From assembly GCA_023392115.1 (NCBI GenBank), contig JAEVZT010000461.1, forward strand, positions 1 to 18,933: a stretch of DNA of 18,933 bases, in the 5' to 3' direction. A program made the position numbers and the translations under genes. Shown here piece after piece: positions 7,311-14,945 of this stretch. This stretch comes from Chloroflexota bacterium (GTDB lineage Bacteria > Chloroflexota > Anaerolineae > Aggregatilineales > Phototrophicaceae). The notes under the pieces were generated by a model. The model was not told the DNA's origin. It worked only from the letters and a program-made list of their open reading frames with translations, and searched no databases. Numbering within the stretch: position 1 is the stretch's first letter; each line of letters begins with the position of its first letter.

Positions 7311-8675
7311 TTAGGATGCGCTGCCCGTTTCGGCGGCTTCCGCCAGACAAGCGTCGGCTTCCGCAGCCAGTGCATCGAGTTCAGCCTGAATATCGACCGC
7401 ATCACCGCCGTCGCTCATGACGCGCGTGAGCAGGTCGTCAGCAGGCAGGAACACACACGGTCCGTAGTAAGGTGACTTTTGCTCGTCGAGTTCGGCAAGG
7501 AATTCGGATTCGGCGATGAACACGCCCCAGTACGGGTCTTCAACACGCTGTAGTTCTTCCGACACTGCCCGGTCGGCGCTCAACGCCTTGAGGGCGAACA
7601 CGCGCTGTCCCGGCTCGGTCGTCAGCCACTTGAGCAGTTCCCACGCTTCTTCAGGATGTTCGGTCGCCGGGTTAATGCCCCAGCCCATCCACATGACAGC
7701 GCTCGCATGCCCCGCGGGACCGTGCGGCAGCGGGACGACCGCCCATTCAAGGTTCGGCGTCTCGTTGAAGACGTCCTGCCACCACGGACCGTGGAAGGTC
7801 GCGCCGATCGCCAACCTGCCATCCCTGAACATCTGCGGACGATCGCCCTCGATAGCGCCAATCACGCTCGCCGACGGCGCGACGTGATGTTCGAAGACAA
7901 GATCGCGATACCATTCCCATGCTTCGACTGCCGTCTCGCTGTTCAGATAGCCGGTGGTTGTCGTGCCGTCATCGCTGATGGTATGTGCGCCCCACGAATA
8001 GAGGTAGCTCTGGAAGCCGCGCCACCAGCCGTCATGGATGATGTCTATACCCCATTGAACAATGTTGTCCGGGTCGAAGTCGGGGCTGTTGGCGTTGTTG
8101 CCGTTCGCGTCGAGCGTCAGCTCGAACGCGATGTCGAGCGCGTCATCCCACGTCCAGCCTTCTTCAGGCAGCGGAATGCCGGCGGCTTCAAACAGCGCCG
8201 TGTTGACGTAGAAGGCGCTCGTGCTGTAGTCCTTGGCGATGGCATAGGGCGTTCCCTGATAGAAGCCCTGATTGTAAACGCCTTCGTAGAACACTTCTGC
8301 GGGATCAAAGCCCGACTCGCCCTCGACGAACGGCGTCAAATCCATCAAACCGCCCGCCTCGACGTACATCGGAATCCACGACTCGCCGGTCGCCAGCAAA
8401 TCGGGCGCGGTGCCGCTCGCGAGCATCGTCAGGCGGCGCGTGTTCTGTTCCTGTTCGCTGCCGATGTTCGGCTCGGCGACGGCGTCAATGCACGGGAATT
8501 CTTCTTCGAAGTCGGCAAGCACCTGATTCATGTATTCCACGCGGTCGCCGCTCGACCAGTCATCGAGGCGGACGGTGACCACGCCATCCGGGCAGTCGCC
8601 CTGCGCTTGTACGGCAACAGAAGCGCCGAGGACAAGCCCCAGTACGAGTGCGATGAACAACGTTTTTCGAAACAT
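7311..8675 (-). CDS. CUT1 sugar ABC transporter, extracellular solute-binding protein (family 1)
   Basis: This is a 454-residue secreted binding protein that captures a sugar or oligosaccharide and delivers it to the two permeases encoded downstream. Residues 1-24 form a Sec signal peptide (MFRKTLFIALVLGLVLGASV, cleavage expected after VQA). There is no lipobox Cys, so it is not an obvious lipoprotein. The SBP_bac_1 fold is shown by LTMLASGTAPDLLATGESW, the hinge-region FYVNTALFEAAGIPLPEEGW and the C-lobe MWMGWGINPATEHPEEAWEL. Four Cys (C28, C62 and two in the last 50 residues) could form disulfides. AGGAGT lies 6 bp before the ATG, a strong SD that fits the high expression expected of a binding protein. 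It is the first gene of the operon, under the promoter at 8763-8791. Confidence 0.95.
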   Translation of the reverse strand: MFRKTLFIALVLGLVLGASVAVQAQGDCPDGVVTVRLDDWSSGDRVEYMNQVLADFEEEFPCIDAVAEPNIGSEQEQNTRRLTMLASGTAPDLLATGESWIPMYVEAGGLMDLTPFVEGESGFDPAEVFYEGVYNQGFYQGTPYAIAKDYSTSAFYVNTALFEAAGIPLPEEGWTWDDALDIAFELTLDANGNNANSPDFDPDNIVQWGIDIIHDGWWRGFQSYLYSWGAHTISDDGTTTTGYLNSETAVEAWEWYRDLVFEHHVAPSASVIGAIEGDRPQMFRDGRLAIGATFHGPWWQDVFNETPNLEWAVVPLPHGPAGHASAVMWMGWGINPATEHPEEAWELLKWLTTEPGQRVFALKALSADRAVSEELQRVEDPYWGVFIAESEFLAELDEQKSPYYGPCVFLPADDLLTRVMSDGGDAVDIQAELDALAAEADACLAEAAETGSAS

Positions 8676-8762
8676 GAGCTACTCCTAAAGTCAATATAGT
8701 GGGAGCGTCTTGCACGCCCCCAGAGTCAACCCGACTTATGTAAGCCTCCAGCTTCATTACGA

Positions 8763-8791
8763 AGTGTAAACAACGCGGCGAGCACTGTCAA
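8763..8791 (-). promoter_or_regulatory. Sigma70-type promoter of the sugar-transport operon
   Basis: On the minus strand TTGACA (8786-8791) is followed after exactly 17 nt by TACACT (8763-8768). Transcription would start near 8756, giving a leader of about 80 nt before the binding-protein ATG. An imperfect inverted repeat, CTTC-N5-GAAG (about 8752-8764), overlaps the -10 and start site and could be an operator half. The same hexamer pair with a single -35 mismatch occurs before the receiver gene at 16496-16524. Confidence 0.7.
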
Positions 8792-8807
8792 GCAAAAGGA
8801 CTAGACA

Positions 8808-8821
8808 ATTTACCCGTAAAT
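8808..8821. promoter_or_regulatory. Palindrome ATTTACCCGTAAAT, candidate LacI-type operator
   Basis: ATTTAC and GTAAAT are perfect inverted arms around a CC centre. The site lies 17 bp upstream of the -35 of the operon promoter. Its size and symmetry suit a LacI-family dimer, and a LacI-type gene sits at the far end of the operon. The link between the two is inference. Confidence 0.4.
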
Positions 8822-8841
8822 GCGCGCCGCGACTGAACAAC

Positions 8842-8861
8842 TTGGCGTCCAACCACGCCAA
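8842..8861 (-). terminator. Hairpin terminator after the GH65 gene
   Basis: TTGGCGT and ACGCCAA form a perfect 7-bp stem with a 6-nt loop, starting directly after the GH65 stop codon. On the minus strand it is followed by GTTGTT, only a weak U-tract. It separates the GH65 transcript from the operon promoter just downstream. Confidence 0.5.
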
Positions 8862-8862
8862 C

Positions 8863-11091
8863 TTAGCGCTGCTTCGCTGACTCAGGCACATCAAACTCAG
8901 CGGTTGCTCCGGCGGGAATGTCCGCTGCCACTCCATACACAGACACGGCAAGCGGTTCTGCGCTGTGATTCGTCACCGCCACCTGTTCGTGGGTTATGCC
9001 GACATGCGCGCGCTGTCCCTTCCACGTTACCGGAAACGCCAGCCGCGTCCATGATGGCGGCAGTTTCGGGTTGAGCATCAGCCGGTCGGCAGCCATCGCC
9101 GTTTGCAAGCCGCCGAAGCCGAAAACCGCGATCTGCCAGTGCATGCCCGCCGCGGCGATGTGAATCCCTTCTTCTGCCCCACCCTCCAGATCGATGGCGT
9201 GGCTGCGCCGCCAGAACGCCCACGCCTCGTTCATCATGCCCAGCCGCAGCGCGATCAGCGCGTGAACGCCGGGTGACAGCGACGAGTCGTGCGTCGTATA
9301 CGGCAGGTAATACGCCCACGCCTGTTTGACCTCCTCATCGCTGAATTCGTGTGGGAACAGCATCATCAGCAGCAGGACGTCCGCCTGTTTCAGGCATTTG
9401 CTCCGGTACAGCCGCTCCTGCGACACCTGCGCGGCGAACGTCTGACTGCGGTCGCGCCACAGCCCGTCGATGTCGATCTCGGCGAGCCTGTCAAATTCCT
9501 CGCACTGCATGACCAGCCCGTCGGCGCGGAGCACAATCGGCAGCCGCCTCGCGACGTCGAGATACTTGGCGCGCAGCCCTTCGTCCGGCTCAACCTGCGC
9601 GGCATACGTCAGCGCAAGCGACACGAGGCGGTTGGTGTAGGCGTTGTTGCTGCTGATCGGCGTGTACTCGTCGGGACCCATAACGCCGAGCAGACTCGGG
9701 TAGCCGTCGTCCGGTCGCCAGTCGACGCGGTCAAGCCAGTAGCGCGCCGTCTCGCGCAGCACCTCGCCTGCTTGCTGGAGATAGTCGGGATCAGCCGCCG
9801 CGCCCGCATAATGGGCTGTCCCGTAGACGACGTCCGCCGTCACATGCACTTCGTGATCGCGGTACTGCCAGTTCGGGCACTGCTCGACGCCGTCGGCATC
9901 GCCTTCCCACGGGTAACGCGCGCCGCCGTAGCCGTAGTCGGCGGCGTTCTGCCGCGCCCCCGCCAGTGTGTTGATGCGGAAATCAGTCAGCATCCGCCCA
10001 CGATCGGGGTCGGTGTACAGGAAGAACGGCAGCAGATACATTTCCGTGTCCCAGAAGTACAGCCCACGGTAGGCATCTCCGGCGTAGGCTTTCGGATCGA
10101 TGGCGAAACGGCTGTCGTTCGGGTGCGAGCGCAGCAGATGGTACATCGCCAGCCGCAGCCCGATCTGCGATTCGTCATCCCCTTCAATCACCACATCGCA
10201 TTTCTCCCAGTGGTCGCGCCAGACCGCGGCATGTTCGGATGCCAACGCCTCGTAATCCAATTCCGGCGCCAGCAGATCAAGCGGATCGCGGCGCTCGCGG
10301 TCAGTGCTCGTCGTGACGGCTGTGCGCTTCTCAAACGAGATTGATTGCCCTGCCCTCAGGGGGATCGTCGCGCGCAGCCATCCACGGCGCGGCTCGGCGC
10401 TGTAAGTCCACACCGCTTCTGGTAGCGCGGCGTGCGCCGCCATATCGACCTGCGCGCCGGTGTCGAGCACCGTCGAACAGCCAATTACGTCGGGCGCGGG
10501 CTGGTCAAACGTCACCTGTGTGAAGTGATCGTAGCCGCTGGTGCGAACGTCGGTGTCAATACCAGCATCAAGTGTCAGATCGGCGTCGCGGTCGCTGGTG
10601 AGCGTCATCCGCTGGACGCACAGGTGCGGTCGCGCGGCGCTGACGAACCGCTCGAAGGTCACGGAAACCACCGCCCCGCTCTCCGTCAGCCAGCGCAGCG
10701 CGCGCGTCAGCGTGGCAGTGTGAAAATCGAGCGCCCGACGGTACGCCTCAACACGGCTGCGCTCCATATCGAGCTTCTCGCCGTCGACGAACGGCGTGAT
10801 GCCGAGAAAATGCGGCAGATTCGCCAGTTCCTTTCCCATCAGCGGGTGATTGCCATAGATGCCGGGGATGAACGTTCCCCATTTCGACTTCATTTCGGGA
10901 AACTGCTCCGACGTGACATTCGCGGGACGGCGCAAATACGTCACATCCTGCGGCGCGTCCGTCAGATGTTCTTCGAGCGCCCCGCGCACGTGTAAGTAAC
11001 CGCTGCCCAGCGTGAACAAGCCCTCAAACCCGCGCAGGTTCGACACGTCGAACGGTGTATCTTCGACCAGTATCCACGTCTGATCCATCAT
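8863..11091 (-). CDS. Glycoside hydrolase family 65 sugar phosphorylase (maltose/kojibiose phosphorylase-like)
   Basis: This 742-residue protein has the GH65 architecture: N-terminal beta-sandwich (about 1-270), linker, (alpha/alpha)6 barrel (about 300-675) and short C-terminal beta domain. Barrel landmarks are GLYFWDTEMYLLPFF (343-357), GARYPWE (390-396), EVHVTADVVYG (414-424), GVMGPDEYTPISSNNAYTN with general acid E475, KQAD (568-571) and THDSSLSPGVHA (600-611). The C-terminal GIHIAAAGMHWQ (642-653) is also typical. These motifs match the inverting phosphorylases, which cleave alpha-glucosides with phosphate to give beta-glucose-1-phosphate, rather than hydrolases. The disaccharide cannot be told from sequence by eye. 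No signal peptide is visible, so it is cytoplasmic. Two ATGs stand in tandem; AAGGAA abuts the first, so the second (11088) is better spaced. It is transcribed separately from the ABC operon but in the same direction. Confidence 0.92.
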   Translation of the reverse strand: MMDQTWILVEDTPFDVSNLRGFEGLFTLGSGYLHVRGALEEHLTDAPQDVTYLRRPANVTSEQFPEMKSKWGTFIPGIYGNHPLMGKELANLPHFLGITPFVDGEKLDMERSRVEAYRRALDFHTATLTRALRWLTESGAVVSVTFERFVSAARPHLCVQRMTLTSDRDADLTLDAGIDTDVRTSGYDHFTQVTFDQPAPDVIGCSTVLDTGAQVDMAAHAALPEAVWTYSAEPRRGWLRATIPLRAGQSISFEKRTAVTTSTDRERRDPLDLLAPELDYEALASEHAAVWRDHWEKCDVVIEGDDESQIGLRLAMYHLLRSHPNDSRFAIDPKAYAGDAYRGLYFWDTEMYLLPFFLYTDPDRGRMLTDFRINTLAGARQNAADYGYGGARYPWEGDADGVEQCPNWQYRDHEVHVTADVVYGTAHYAGAAADPDYLQQAGEVLRETARYWLDRVDWRPDDGYPSLLGVMGPDEYTPISSNNAYTNRLVSLALTYAAQVEPDEGLRAKYLDVARRLPIVLRADGLVMQCEEFDRLAEIDIDGLWRDRSQTFAAQVSQERLYRSKCLKQADVLLLMMLFPHEFSDEEVKQAWAYYLPYTTHDSSLSPGVHALIALRLGMMNEAWAFWRRSHAIDLEGGAEEGIHIAAAGMHWQIAVFGFGGLQTAMAADRLMLNPKLPPSWTRLAFPVTWKGQRAHVGITHEQVAVTNHSAEPLAVSVYGVAADIPAGATAEFDVPESAKQR

Positions 11092-11150
11092 TTCCTTTTG
11101 CCCAATCTAAGCAGCCGGCGAAACTCGGTTACCCACGATAGCGAGCTTGA

Positions 11151-11161
11151 TCTATTATAGA
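11151..11161. promoter_or_regulatory. Symmetric TCTATTATAGA in the divergent GH65/desulfurase promoter region
   Basis: The 108-bp gap between the divergent starts contains TCTAT-T-ATAGA, which offers a -10-like TATAAT on the minus strand and TATTAT on the plus strand. No convincing -35 lies 16-18 nt upstream on either strand. A TTGACA on the minus strand (11164-11169) is only 5 nt away and cannot pair with this -10. It may be a shared weak promoter element or an operator. Confidence 0.35.
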
Positions 11162-11199
11162 AACTGTCAACTGCCGTATACGCCGGGGGGAAAGTGCCG

Positions 11200-12621
11200 A
11201 TGCTCACTCAAACACGCCAAGAAAAAGCAGTTCAGCAGGCATACGAGGCGTTCGTCAACGCCTACCCCGCCTATCTCGAAACGCTCGCGCTTGATCGCCT
11301 TCGGGCGACGGAGTACGCGCGGCTGGATGAACAGGGACACGTCTACCTCGACTACACGGGCGGCGGTCTGTACGCTGACCGGCAAATTGCTGAGCACGCG
11401 GCGCTCCTCCGGCGCGGCGTCTTCGGCAACCCCCATTCGAGCAACGCGACGTCGCTGGCTGCCACCGAATTGAATGAGCGGGCGCGCGAATACGTCCTGC
11501 GCTATTTTAACGCCTCGCCGGATGAATATGCCGTCATCTTCACCCAAAATGCCAGCGGCGCGCTCAAGCTCGTCGGCGAGTCCTATCCATTCGCGCCGGG
11601 CGACCGTTACGTCCTCACCTTCGACAACCATAACTCGGTCAACGGCATCCGCGAGTTCGCTCGGGCAAAGGGCGCGACCGTCCATTACGTGCCCGTCCTG
11701 CCGCCCGATCTTCGCGCTGACGAGCGAGCGATCGCGCAGCTTCTCAACGAGACGCAGCCCGGTCAGAAGACGCTGTTCGCCTACCCGGCACAGTCCAATT
11801 TCTCTGGCGTGAAGCACCCGCTTGAATGGATTGACCAAGCGCATGCGAAAGGCTGGGACGTACTTGTTGATTTCGCCGCCTACGCGCCTACCAACCGAGT
11901 TGATCTGAGTGAGTATAAACCCGATTTCGTTGACCTATCCTTCTACAAGCTGTTTGGCTACCCAACGGGCGTCGGCTGCCTGATCGCGCGGCGGGACAAG
12001 CTTGCCAAGCTGCGCCGCCCTTGGTTCGCCGGCGGGACGATCACGATCGCCTCGGTGCAGGGCGACGGCTACTATCTGGCGGAAGGCGAGCGCGGTTTCG
12101 AGGACGGCACGATCAACTACCTGAACATTCCGGCGGTCGAAATCGGCCTGAGATTCCTCGAATCGGTTGGCGTAGAGACGATCCACAGGCGCGTCATGGC
12201 GCTCGCCGGTTGGATGATCGAGCAGTTGATGGCGCTGCGCCACGCGAACGGCATGCCGCTGATTCGGCTCTACGGACCGGCATCCACTGCCGGGCGCGGC
12301 GCGACGATTACGCTCAATTTCTTCGATCCGCAGGGCGAGTTGTACGATTTCCGCGACGTCGAACGCAGCGCCAACGAACGCAGTATCTCGCTGCGAACCG
12401 GCTGTTTCTGCAACCCCGGCGCGGGTGAAATTGCCAACAACCTGACGGCGGAAGACATGCAGCAGTGTTTCATCAACGAAGAACGAATGACCTTCGAGCA
12501 GTTTCTGCTCGTCATGAACGGCAAGGCATCTGGCGCAGTGCGCGTATCGCTCGGCATCGCGTCAAACTTCAACGACGCTTATCACTTCGTCCAGTTCGCG
12601 AAGCGTTTTCTGGAGAACTGA
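11200..12621 (+). CDS. PLP-dependent aminotransferase class V / MOCOS-like cysteine desulfurase
   Basis: This 473-residue fold-type I PLP enzyme resembles the N-terminal NifS-like domain of molybdenum cofactor sulfurase (MOCOS/ABA3). The start block LDYTGGGLYADRQ, D224 in VDFAAYAPTN (pyridine-ring Asp), K250 in VDLSFYKLFGYPTGVG (Schiff-base Lys) and the cysteine loop RTGCFCNPGAGE (C402, C404) are all typical of it. Such enzymes take sulfur from L-cysteine to form a persulfide. MOCOS passes it to the molybdenum cofactor of xanthine-oxidase-type enzymes. The C-terminal MOSC domains of the eukaryotic protein are absent. ATG 11200 was chosen because GGGGGG ends 9 nt before it; GTG 11194 is too close to that SD. 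No Mo-enzyme gene is nearby, so the sulfur acceptor is unknown. It is divergent from GH65. Confidence 0.85.
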   Translation: MLTQTRQEKAVQQAYEAFVNAYPAYLETLALDRLRATEYARLDEQGHVYLDYTGGGLYADRQIAEHAALLRRGVFGNPHSSNATSLAATELNERAREYVLRYFNASPDEYAVIFTQNASGALKLVGESYPFAPGDRYVLTFDNHNSVNGIREFARAKGATVHYVPVLPPDLRADERAIAQLLNETQPGQKTLFAYPAQSNFSGVKHPLEWIDQAHAKGWDVLVDFAAYAPTNRVDLSEYKPDFVDLSFYKLFGYPTGVGCLIARRDKLAKLRRPWFAGGTITIASVQGDGYYLAEGERGFEDGTINYLNIPAVEIGLRFLESVGVETIHRRVMALAGWMIEQLMALRHANGMPLIRLYGPASTAGRGATITLNFFDPQGELYDFRDVERSANERSISLRTGCFCNPGAGEIANNLTAEDMQQCFINEERMTFEQFLLVMNGKASGAVRVSLGIASNFNDAYHFVQFAKRFLEN

Positions 12622-12674
12622 CAGCGCAGCATCCCCCGACGCAAGCACAGCCGAAGCTGTTACGATCGTCACTT

Positions 12675-12710
12675 TACCACTATAGTGTTTTTCAATACAC
12701 TATAGTGGTA
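12675..12710. promoter_or_regulatory. Perfect 14-bp inverted repeat with twin CACTATAGTG palindromes (candidate operator)
   Basis: TACCACTATAGTGT (12675-12688) and ACACTATAGTGGTA (12697-12710) are exact reverse complements around an 8-nt TTTTCAAT loop. Each arm contains the perfect 10-bp palindrome CACTATAGTG, and the two copies are 20 bp centre to centre, two helical turns. Each palindrome contains a TATAGT -10-like hexamer. No T-run follows and the stem is AT-rich, so a terminator is unlikely. It ends 32 bp before the propeller gene start. A twin operator bound by two dimers, perhaps of the XRE-cupin regulator encoded downstream, is the best reading. Confidence 0.7.
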
Positions 12711-12742
12711 CGTGCCTTGTACCGCGCCGTGAGGACATGACC

Positions 12743-13840
12743 ATGCCCAAGTCCGTTTTCCATCTCCGCCTGCTGATAATCACGACGCTCTGCGTCTCAT
12801 TCCTGATGACTAGCCGTGCCTTCGCTCAAGACATGCCGCCTATCATCGACTTTACGCCATCTGCCGACAATCCGGTTTTCACGCGTGGTGAGGGCGACTC
12901 GTGGGGTGGCGAATGTGGCACGATCTTCGCGCCGCAGGTGATAGAGTACGGCGGTACGTTTTACCTGTTCTATTCCGGCTCGTGCGCGCGCGCCGGCAGA
13001 CCGGCAGCGATCGGCTTCGCAACCTCGCCGGATGGCATTCACTGGGAAAGCTATGAGGCGAACCCGGTGCTTGAGCCAGATGGCGAAGGCTACGACGCAA
13101 TGTGTGCCTCGATGGGCGTGCCGATCGTCGACGACGACCAATGGATCATGTACTACGCCGGGAACTCGACCCCGTGTGCAGGACCCGGGCAACACATTGG
13201 GCGCGCGGTCGCGGACGCACCCGCCGGACCGTGGCAGCGCGAACCTGCTCCAGTCTTGAATGCGGGTGAGAGGGGCGATTGGGATGAAGGCTTCATCATG
13301 CCGCATGCCATCATCAGCACCGAACAGGGCTATGTCATGTACTACTCGGGCGGCAGTGAATTTCTGCTGCCCCTGCCCCGCCTAATCGGCTTGGCGACCT
13401 CGACAGATGGCATCACATGGACGAAATATGACGATCCGGCGACGACCGACGCGCCGTTCGCCCACAGCGACCCGATCGTTGAACGCCTTGCCGATGGTAC
13501 GTCGAAACCTCTGTCTGCTTGGGCGGTTGATGTCGGACGCACCGAACAAGGCTGGGAGATGTTTTTCGCTGATTCATGCCCTAATGACGCCAACTGCCCG
13601 GCGTTCATCGGCTACGCGACGAGCGAGGACGGCATTCACTGGAACATGCTGCGCGCACTCGAATCGGCGGCGCTCACCCGTCAGCAGGTCGATCAACCAT
13701 GGGCAAGTTACTGCATCTGCCAGCCGGCTTTCGTCAAGACCGACGCCGACTACCGACTGTACTTTACCGGCTGTACTGATGAACTAAATGACTGCCAAAT
13801 CGGCATGGCACTCGGTACAATTGTGCGGGAACAGCCGTAG
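12743..13840 (+). CDS. Secreted five-bladed beta-propeller protein (GH43/GH32/GH130-like)
   Basis: This is a 365-residue exported protein. Its signal peptide, MPKSVFHLRLLIITTLCVSF and onward, is cleaved probably after AFA (residue 28). The mature part has repeated blade motifs: IGFATSPDGIHWESY, IGLATSTDGITWTKY and IGYATSEDGIHWNML, each followed by a segment of the type NPVL. GDWDEGFIMPHAI and MYYSGG/MYYAGN are also typical of the GH43/32/62/68/130 propeller superfamily. The mature protein has ten Cys, an even number, as expected for a disulfide-stabilised extracellular protein. I cannot assign the three catalytic carboxylates, so hydrolase activity is likely but unproven. ATG 12743 is preferred because GAGG lies 8 nt before it; ATG 12737 is only 2 nt from that SD. 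A twin operator lies upstream, and the XRE regulator gene follows after 19 nt. Confidence 0.8.
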   Translation: MPKSVFHLRLLIITTLCVSFLMTSRAFAQDMPPIIDFTPSADNPVFTRGEGDSWGGECGTIFAPQVIEYGGTFYLFYSGSCARAGRPAAIGFATSPDGIHWESYEANPVLEPDGEGYDAMCASMGVPIVDDDQWIMYYAGNSTPCAGPGQHIGRAVADAPAGPWQREPAPVLNAGERGDWDEGFIMPHAIISTEQGYVMYYSGGSEFLLPLPRLIGLATSTDGITWTKYDDPATTDAPFAHSDPIVERLADGTSKPLSAWAVDVGRTEQGWEMFFADSCPNDANCPAFIGYATSEDGIHWNMLRALESAALTRQQVDQPWASYCICQPAFVKTDADYRLYFTGCTDELNDCQIGMALGTIVREQP

Positions 13841-13859
13841 ACGGAGACTCGGGTAGTCG

Positions 13860-14468
13860 ATGACCAGCGGACGGGGAGAAAGAGATCAGGCGGAAACACT
13901 GGTTGGGCAGCGCATTCGCCTACTGCGAGAACAGCGCGGGCTGTCACTTCGCGTGCTGGCGGAAAAGTGCGGGCTTTCCATAAACGCCATCAGCCGTATC
14001 GAGCGCGGTGAGAACTCGCCTACCGTTGCCTCACTTCACCTGCTCGCGCGCGCGCTTGACACCCCGATCACCGAGTTCTTCCGCGATGCGTCCGACAAGG
14101 CGACAGTCTACGTCAAGCGCAATCATCGAATGCGTTCAGAACGCAGCGGCATGGGGATCGAGAGTCTCGGGAGCGGCCTGCGCAGTCAGCAGATCGAACC
14201 GTTCCTCGTGACGCTCGAACCCGGCACAGGCGGCGACTCCGAACCAATTACGCATGACGGGCAGGAATTCGTCTACTGCGTGCAAGGCGAAATCGATTAC
14301 GAGATAGGCACGGAAACCTATACCCTCGAAAGCGGCGACAGCGTGCTGTTTGAGGCATCACAGCCGCACCGCTTCTTCAACGTGTCGTCGTCAGTGGCGC
14401 TGATTCTGCTCGTCTTCCAAGCACAGGATGGCGGTCACGCTGCGCGGCAGCGCCATCTAGACGCGTAA
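13860..14468 (+). CDS. XRE-family transcriptional regulator with C-terminal cupin sensor
   Basis: This 202-residue protein has an N-terminal XRE helix-turn-helix (about 14-74: QRIRLLREQRGLSLRVLAEK, then LSINAISRIERGENSPT) and a C-terminal cupin_2 barrel (about 115-190: HDGQEFVYCVQGEIDYEIG and LESGDSVLFEASQPHRFFN). This is the PuuR/SutR-type layout, in which the cupin senses a small molecule and the HTH binds palindromic DNA as a dimer. The gene starts 19 nt after the propeller stop, so the two are probably co-transcribed. The twin palindrome upstream of the pair makes autoregulation plausible. A short imperfect dyad, GACT-N5-AGTC, lies just before its start. The SD is weak (GGAG about 15 nt upstream), so expression may depend on coupling. 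Confidence 0.9.
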   Translation: MTSGRGERDQAETLVGQRIRLLREQRGLSLRVLAEKCGLSINAISRIERGENSPTVASLHLLARALDTPITEFFRDASDKATVYVKRNHRMRSERSGMGIESLGSGLRSQQIEPFLVTLEPGTGGDSEPITHDGQEFVYCVQGEIDYEIGTETYTLESGDSVLFEASQPHRFFNVSSSVALILLVFQAQDGGHAARQRHLDA

Positions 14469-14480
14469 CTCGGCTTCAAA

Positions 14481-14945
14481 TCAGGTTATTTGCGACTCAC
14501 CATATGCCAATTTGAGCGCTTCATTAATTGAACGCGCCCACGCGGTCACATTCTCGACGTAACCTTCCATCCCGCCGGCGACTACGTCTGCCGCGACCAT
14601 CGTCCATTTGATTGGGCGATCATACGATCCCTGTGCGCCCGGTCTAGCTGTGATTTTGAAGTCACGGTTACCTGAGTCGAGAAGCGATTTGTTGAGTTTG
14701 CGAACGTCCGCGGTCGACAACCCGGCATCGAGGAAATTCCGCAGCCCCTGACGCGCCCATAATACCCCTTCCGGCGAATAGAGGCTCGGATGCTGAAGAT
14801 GATACGAGAGCACCATCAAGTGATGGACGACGCCCAGTGATGGGTCCTCCGCTTCCCAGAAAAGCAGTTGATGAAAATCGTTCTGACAGGTTGTGCCATC
14901 CCGCCATTCCGCCCCACATTCTGGACAGCGCCGCGACATCTTCAC
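14481..14945 (-). CDS. DUF5946 family protein
   Basis: This 154-residue protein of unknown function begins with a Cys cluster (CPECGAEW, then C20 and H25) that looks like a small zinc site. The family block EDPSLGVVHHLMVLSYHLQH follows, then SLYSPEGVLWARQGL. The paired His (41-42) and His52 are conserved features of DUF5946 as I recall the family. The remainder is mostly helical. The start is GTG 14945 with GGGGGA 5 nt upstream; ATG 14939 is an alternative two codons in. The gene converges with the XRE gene, 12 bp apart, and reads away from the intergenic region at 14946-15236. Nothing nearby suggests a role. Confidence 0.8.
   Translation of the reverse strand: MKMSRRCPECGAEWRDGTTCQNDFHQLLFWEAEDPSLGVVHHLMVLSYHLQHPSLYSPEGVLWARQGLRNFLDAGLSTADVRKLNKSLLDSGNRDFKITARPGAQGSYDRPIKWTMVAADVVAGGMEGYVENVTAWARSINEALKLAYGESQIT

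Noticed and set aside
7656..8699. A 347-codon open frame on the plus strand
   Set aside because: It is antisense to the solute-binding protein gene, which has a signal peptide, a strong SD and a promoter. The antisense product shows no family features.
9289..10344. A 351-codon open frame on the plus strand
   Set aside because: It is antisense to the catalytic barrel of the GH65 gene, has no recognisable domain and has no SD.
11164..11169. TTGACA on the minus strand as a -35 for the GH65 gene
   Set aside because: The only good -10 (TATAAT) is 5 nt downstream, and at 16-18 nt there is no -10-like sequence.
12647..12660. Small hairpin ACAGC-CGAA-GCTGT as a terminator of the desulfurase gene
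   Set aside because: The stem is only 5 bp and no T-run follows, so it is too weak to call.
12675..12710. The 14-bp inverted repeat as a rho-independent terminator or insertion-sequence end
   Set aside because: The stem is AT-rich with no T-run after it. No transposase, target-site duplication or second copy was seen in the window.
13848..13860. GACT-N5-AGTC dyad before the XRE gene as a controller-protein operator
   Set aside because: The arms are only 4 bp and differ from the twin palindrome upstream; chance occurrence is likely.
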